Below, in pieces: positions 7,505 to 10,084 of a stretch of DNA of 10,084 bases; positions within the stretch are counted from its first letter, which is position 1; the number at the start of each line of letters is the position of its first letter. The translations under genes were made by a program, and so were the position numbers. The notes under the pieces were generated by a model. That model was given only the letters and a program-made list of their open reading frames with translations, had not been told where the DNA came from and did not search any database. Source of the stretch: MAG-120531 sp029242825 (lineage in GTDB: Bacteria; Bacteroidota; Bacteroidia; Flavobacteriales; Flavobacteriaceae); NCBI GenBank assembly GCA_029242825.1, contig JAQWTF010000137.1, forward strand, positions 1 to 10,084, written 5' to 3'.

Positions 7505-8365
7505 ATGGGAAAACACAAAAAAGTTGGAAAGTACCAGAATTGGGATAAAGAAGAAGACTCCAGCGCGGTTAGGGCAAAAAAACACCTCGGACAGCACTTT
7601 TTAAAAGATCAAGTAGTCGCTAGAAAAATAGCGGAAACGCTCTTGCTCAACGGTTATGACAATGTCATTGAAATTGGCCCAGGAACTGGGGTGCTTACCC
7701 AATACCTACTAGAGCAAGACATTAATCTATTGGCCTTAGACTTAGATAGAGAGTCTATAGAATATTTAAAAACTGACTTTGAGATTAACCACCTCAAATT
7801 ACTTCAGCGTAAAAAATCATTTGAGGTCAGGTATGCAGACTTTCTCAAAGAAGACCTTAGCACTCTTTTTAATGGCGCACCCTTTGGTATTACTGGAAAT
7901 TTCCCTTACAACATTTCCACCCAAATTGTGTTTAAAATGCTTGAATACAAGGATAGGATCCCTGAATTCACAGGAATGTTTCAAAAAGAAGTGGCCCAGC
8001 GAATCTGTGAAAAAGAGGGCAGTAAGGCATACGGCATACTTTCTGTGTTAGTTCAGGCTTTCTACGAAGCAGAATACTTATTCACCGTACATCCTGAAGT
8101 ATTTAACCCGCCCCCAAAAGTTCAATCGGGTGTTTTGAGACTCACCCGAAAAGACAATCTCACTATTGATTGTTCTGAAACGCTATTAAAAACGGTTGTG
8201 AAAGCCGCTTTTAACCAAAGAAGAAAGACCCTTAGAAACAGTCTAAAAACTTTACAACTTTCTGAGAATCTAACCAAAGATGCTATCTTTGATAAAAGAC
8301 CCGAACAAATTTCTGTTGCAGACTTTATTGCACTGACAAAGAAAATAGCCCATGACACCCTTTAA
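7505..8365 (+). CDS. rsmA: 16S rRNA (adenine1518-N6/adenine1519-N6)-dimethyltransferase
   Basis: RsmA (KsgA) uses S-adenosylmethionine to dimethylate two adjacent adenosines in the 3'-terminal helix of 16S rRNA, a late 30S assembly checkpoint. Motifs in order are KKHLGQHFL at 25-33 and the SAM-binding VIEIGPGTG at 54-62. The acidic end of strand 2 is LALDLDRE at 76-83, and the catalytic NFPY is at 132-135. FNPPPKVQSGVLRL at 200-213 and FNQRRKTLRNSL at 236-247 follow. At 286 residues it is slightly long. The extra length is a basic and acidic N-terminal tail of about 24 residues before the first motif; no in-frame ATG closer to the motif exists, so the tail is probably real. The 3' end overlaps mgtE by 14 bp in another frame, suggesting coupled translation. 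The start ATG lies inside the palindrome TTCCCATGGGAA. Confidence 0.96.
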   Translation: MGKHKKVGKYQNWDKEEDSSAVRAKKHLGQHFLKDQVVARKIAETLLLNGYDNVIEIGPGTGVLTQYLLEQDINLLALDLDRESIEYLKTDFEINHLKLLQRKKSFEVRYADFLKEDLSTLFNGAPFGITGNFPYNISTQIVFKMLEYKDRIPEFTGMFQKEVAQRICEKEGSKAYGILSVLVQAFYEAEYLFTVHPEVFNPPPKVQSGVLRLTRKDNLTIDCSETLLKTVVKAAFNQRRKTLRNSLKTLQLSENLTKDAIFDKRPEQISVADFIALTKKIAHDTL

Positions 8366-9704
8366 ACTCACCGCAGAACTTTTAGAAGATATCGCAGTTC
8401 TTATTTCCAATAAGGATAATAAGGCATTGAAAGCCTTGCTGCTAGATATTCACTTTGCAGATGTGGCGGAAATTGTCAATGAGCTCAATTCTGAGGAGGC
8501 TACCTACCTGATTAAATTATTAGATTCTGAAAAAACCTCAGACATTCTAACAGAGTTAGATGAGGACATGAGAGAATCTATTCTAGCGAATCTCTCTGCA
8601 AAAGAAATTGCAGAAGAATTGGATGAGCTGGACACGGATGACGCTGCAGACATTGTAGCAGAACTTCCTACCGAAATGATCGGAAAGGTTATTTCTGCCA
8701 TTGAAGACAGGGAGCACGCAAAAGACATTGTAGACCTTTTACGCTATGACGAAGATACTGCTGGGGGGCTTATGGCCAAAGAGCTCGTGAAAGTAAATGA
8801 GAATTGGAACGTGCTGACCTGTGTAAAAGAAATGCGTGCCCAAGCAGAAAATGTCACTAGGGTCCATTCCATTTATGTAGTAGACGCAGAAGACAAATTG
8901 GTCGGTCGTTTGTCATTAAAAGATTTACTCACTACCTCCACAAAACAGCCTATTAAAGACGTCTATATCACAAAAGTAGACGCTGTATCTGTAAATGAAA
9001 GCACAGAAGAAGTGGCTAAGATTATGTCTAAGTACGATTTAGAAGCCATTCCAGTGATCGATGAATTAGGGCGTTTAGTGGGCCGAATTACCATTGATGA
9101 TATTGTAGATGTAATTCGAGAAGAAGCAGAAAAAGATTATCAATTGGCTGCAGGTATTTCCAATGACGTAGAAGCAGATGACAGTATTTGGGAACTCACC
9201 AAAGCGAGAATTCCTTGGTTGTTCTTAGGCCTCATTGGAGGTGTAGGAGCGGCAGCTATTATGGGGGGCTTTGAAACCTTGATTCAAAAGTACGCCATCT
9301 TATTTTTCTTTACTCCACTCATTGCCGCTATGGCGGGTAATGTTGGGGTGCAATCTTCTGCGATCGTGGTGCAAGGTATTGCCAATGATGACGTGAAGGG
9401 TAGTATTGGCCAAAGGGTCTTTAAAGAAATGCTCTTGGCCCTCCTAAACGGAACTATCTTGGCCGTTATACTGCTGTTATTTACTTGGTTTTGGAAAGGA
9501 GACTTGCGTACCTCCATCGCTATTGCTATTTCTCTAGTCACCGTAACTGTTGCCGCAGGAGTCATTGGTACCTTTACACCATTATTTTTACACAAAAGAG
9601 GGATTGATCCGGCCATTGCCACTGGGCCATTTATCACCACTTCCAATGACATATTTGGAATTCTTATATACTTTAGCATTGCCAAAGCCATTCTTGGTTT
9701 TTAA
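8352..9704 (+). CDS. mgtE: MgtE-family magnesium transporter
   Basis: MgtE is a homodimeric inner-membrane Mg2+ channel gated by cytoplasmic magnesium. Domains in order are an acidic, helical N domain (about 1-130) with repeated ELD/EEL turns, and the linker YDEDTAGGLM at 132-141. Two CBS domains follow (about 142-200 and 201-258), then a plug helix (about 259-283) and a membrane domain of five predicted helices from about 286. The conserved segment FFFTPLIAAMAGNVGVQSS (318-336) and GIDPAIATGPFITTSNDIFG (417-436) match the family. Asp433 corresponds to the Mg2+-binding pore aspartate known from the Thermus protein. At 450 residues it is full length. The ATG at 8352 lies within the rsmA end, and its N-terminus fits the family. 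No magnesium riboswitch (M-box) has room upstream, so control is probably by protein gating and operon transcription. The next gene starts 9 bp after the stop. Confidence 0.96.
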   Translation: MTPFKLTAELLEDIAVLISNKDNKALKALLLDIHFADVAEIVNELNSEEATYLIKLLDSEKTSDILTELDEDMRESILANLSAKEIAEELDELDTDDAADIVAELPTEMIGKVISAIEDREHAKDIVDLLRYDEDTAGGLMAKELVKVNENWNVLTCVKEMRAQAENVTRVHSIYVVDAEDKLVGRLSLKDLLTTSTKQPIKDVYITKVDAVSVNESTEEVAKIMSKYDLEAIPVIDELGRLVGRITIDDIVDVIREEAEKDYQLAAGISNDVEADDSIWELTKARIPWLFLGLIGGVGAAAIMGGFETLIQKYAILFFFTPLIAAMAGNVGVQSSAIVVQGIANDDVKGSIGQRVFKEMLLALLNGTILAVILLLFTWFWKGDLRTSIAIAISLVTVTVAAGVIGTFTPLFLHKRGIDPAIATGPFITTSNDIFGILIYFSIAKAILGF

Positions 9705-9713
9705 TATCAGCCG

Positions 9714-10084
9714 ATGAAAGTACTTCATATAGACACCAATCATCCCTGCCTCATAGAGGGTTTGGCTGCTTTAGGCTTTGAAAATCACGAGCAATATACG
9801 GCCTCAAAAGAGGCTATTTTAGAAATCATCTCCCAATACGACGGGCTTATCCTTCGTTCGAGATTTCCCATAGACCGCGCGTTTTTAAAAGCTGCCACAA
9901 AACTAAAATTTATAGGACGGGTAGGTGCTGGTTTGGAAAATATTGACCTAGCGGCGGCTGCAGAATTAGGTGTTTTTTTAGCGGCTGCTCCAGAAGGAAA
10001 CAGAAATGCTGTTGGAGAACACAGTTTGGGTATGCTCCTCTCTTTGTTTCAGAAATTACACACTGCAGATAATGAAGTAAAACA
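9714..10084 (+). CDS. D-isomer 2-hydroxyacid dehydrogenase, N-terminal part (3' end outside window)
   Basis: The frame opens at ATG 9714 and is still open at the window edge, giving 123 complete codons. The start MKVLHIDTNHPCLIEGLAALGF and the later SRFPID, FIGRVGAGLENID and APEGNRNAVGEHSLGMLL match the substrate-binding domain of the 2-hydroxyacid dehydrogenase family (D-3-phosphoglycerate dehydrogenase-like). GRVGAGLENID is the family's GxGxDNID-type turn, and NRNAVGEH begins the hinge into the NAD-binding domain. The Rossmann GxGxxG motif and the catalytic Arg, Glu and His would lie beyond the window. The substrate therefore cannot be decided: serine-pathway 3-phosphoglycerate dehydrogenase (serA) is one option, another 2-hydroxyacid is equally possible. 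It begins 9 bp after mgtE, so co-transcription is likely. Confidence 0.9.
   Translation, partial: MKVLHIDTNHPCLIEGLAALGFENHEQYTASKEAILEIISQYDGLILRSRFPIDRAFLKAATKLKFIGRVGAGLENIDLAAAAELGVFLAAAPEGNRNAVGEHSLGMLLSLFQKLHTADNEVK

Noticed and set aside
8400..8720. Repetitive acidic ELD/EEL pattern in the mgtE N-terminus, which might suggest a repeat protein fusion
   Set aside because: An acidic superhelical N domain is normal for MgtE and the total length matches the family.
9284..9691. Minus-strand open frame of 135 codons opposite the mgtE membrane domain
   Set aside because: Hydrophobic membrane-helix codons often leave the opposite strand open; no start context or domain supports a gene.

Overview
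The window reads as chromosomal DNA from a member of the Bacteroidota, most likely the family Flavobacteriaceae. The pointers are a type IX secretion system (T9SS) C-terminal sorting domain on a giant secreted protease, a small DUF4286-type protein beside rsmA, start codons with no clear Shine-Dalgarno sequence, AT-rich intergenic regions, and protein sequences that match flavobacterial Pth, RibF, SerRS, KsgA and MgtE in style. I cannot name the genus.

Layout. Bases 1-345 (+) are the C-terminal part of peptidyl-tRNA hydrolase (pth), cut by the window edge. Converging on it is a two-gene minus-strand operon (4837 down to 366): a 1265-residue secreted reprolysin-type metalloprotease with a T9SS sorting tail, then, with an ATGA overlap, a 225-residue lipoprotein with two fibronectin-III-like units. 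A 49-bp divergent intergenic region holding two adjacent palindromes separates this operon from a plus-strand housekeeping run: ribF (GTG start), serS, a DUF4286 protein, rsmA/ksgA, mgtE (14-bp overlap with rsmA) and the N-terminal part of a D-isomer 2-hydroxyacid dehydrogenase that runs off the right edge.

How it fits together. The plus-strand genes serve translation and core metabolism: flavin cofactors, seryl-tRNA, 16S rRNA dimethylation, magnesium transport, and probably an NAD-linked dehydrogenase. They are tightly packed (gaps of 3, 19 and 9 bp, one overlap from serS onward), so several are probably co-transcribed. The minus-strand pair is an exported proteolytic module placed between pth and ribF. 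There is no tRNA, rRNA, CRISPR array, insertion sequence or phage gene. No stretch over 300 bp lacks a gene; the largest gaps are 55 bp (ribF-serS) and 49 bp (protease-ribF).

The most interesting signal is a 30-bp palindrome lying in frame inside the protease gene, just after the signal peptide. It encodes ten residues that look like a translated copy of a dispersed G/C-run repeat rather than ancestral protein. Otherwise this is mostly ordinary core genome; I see no convincing new multi-gene system.
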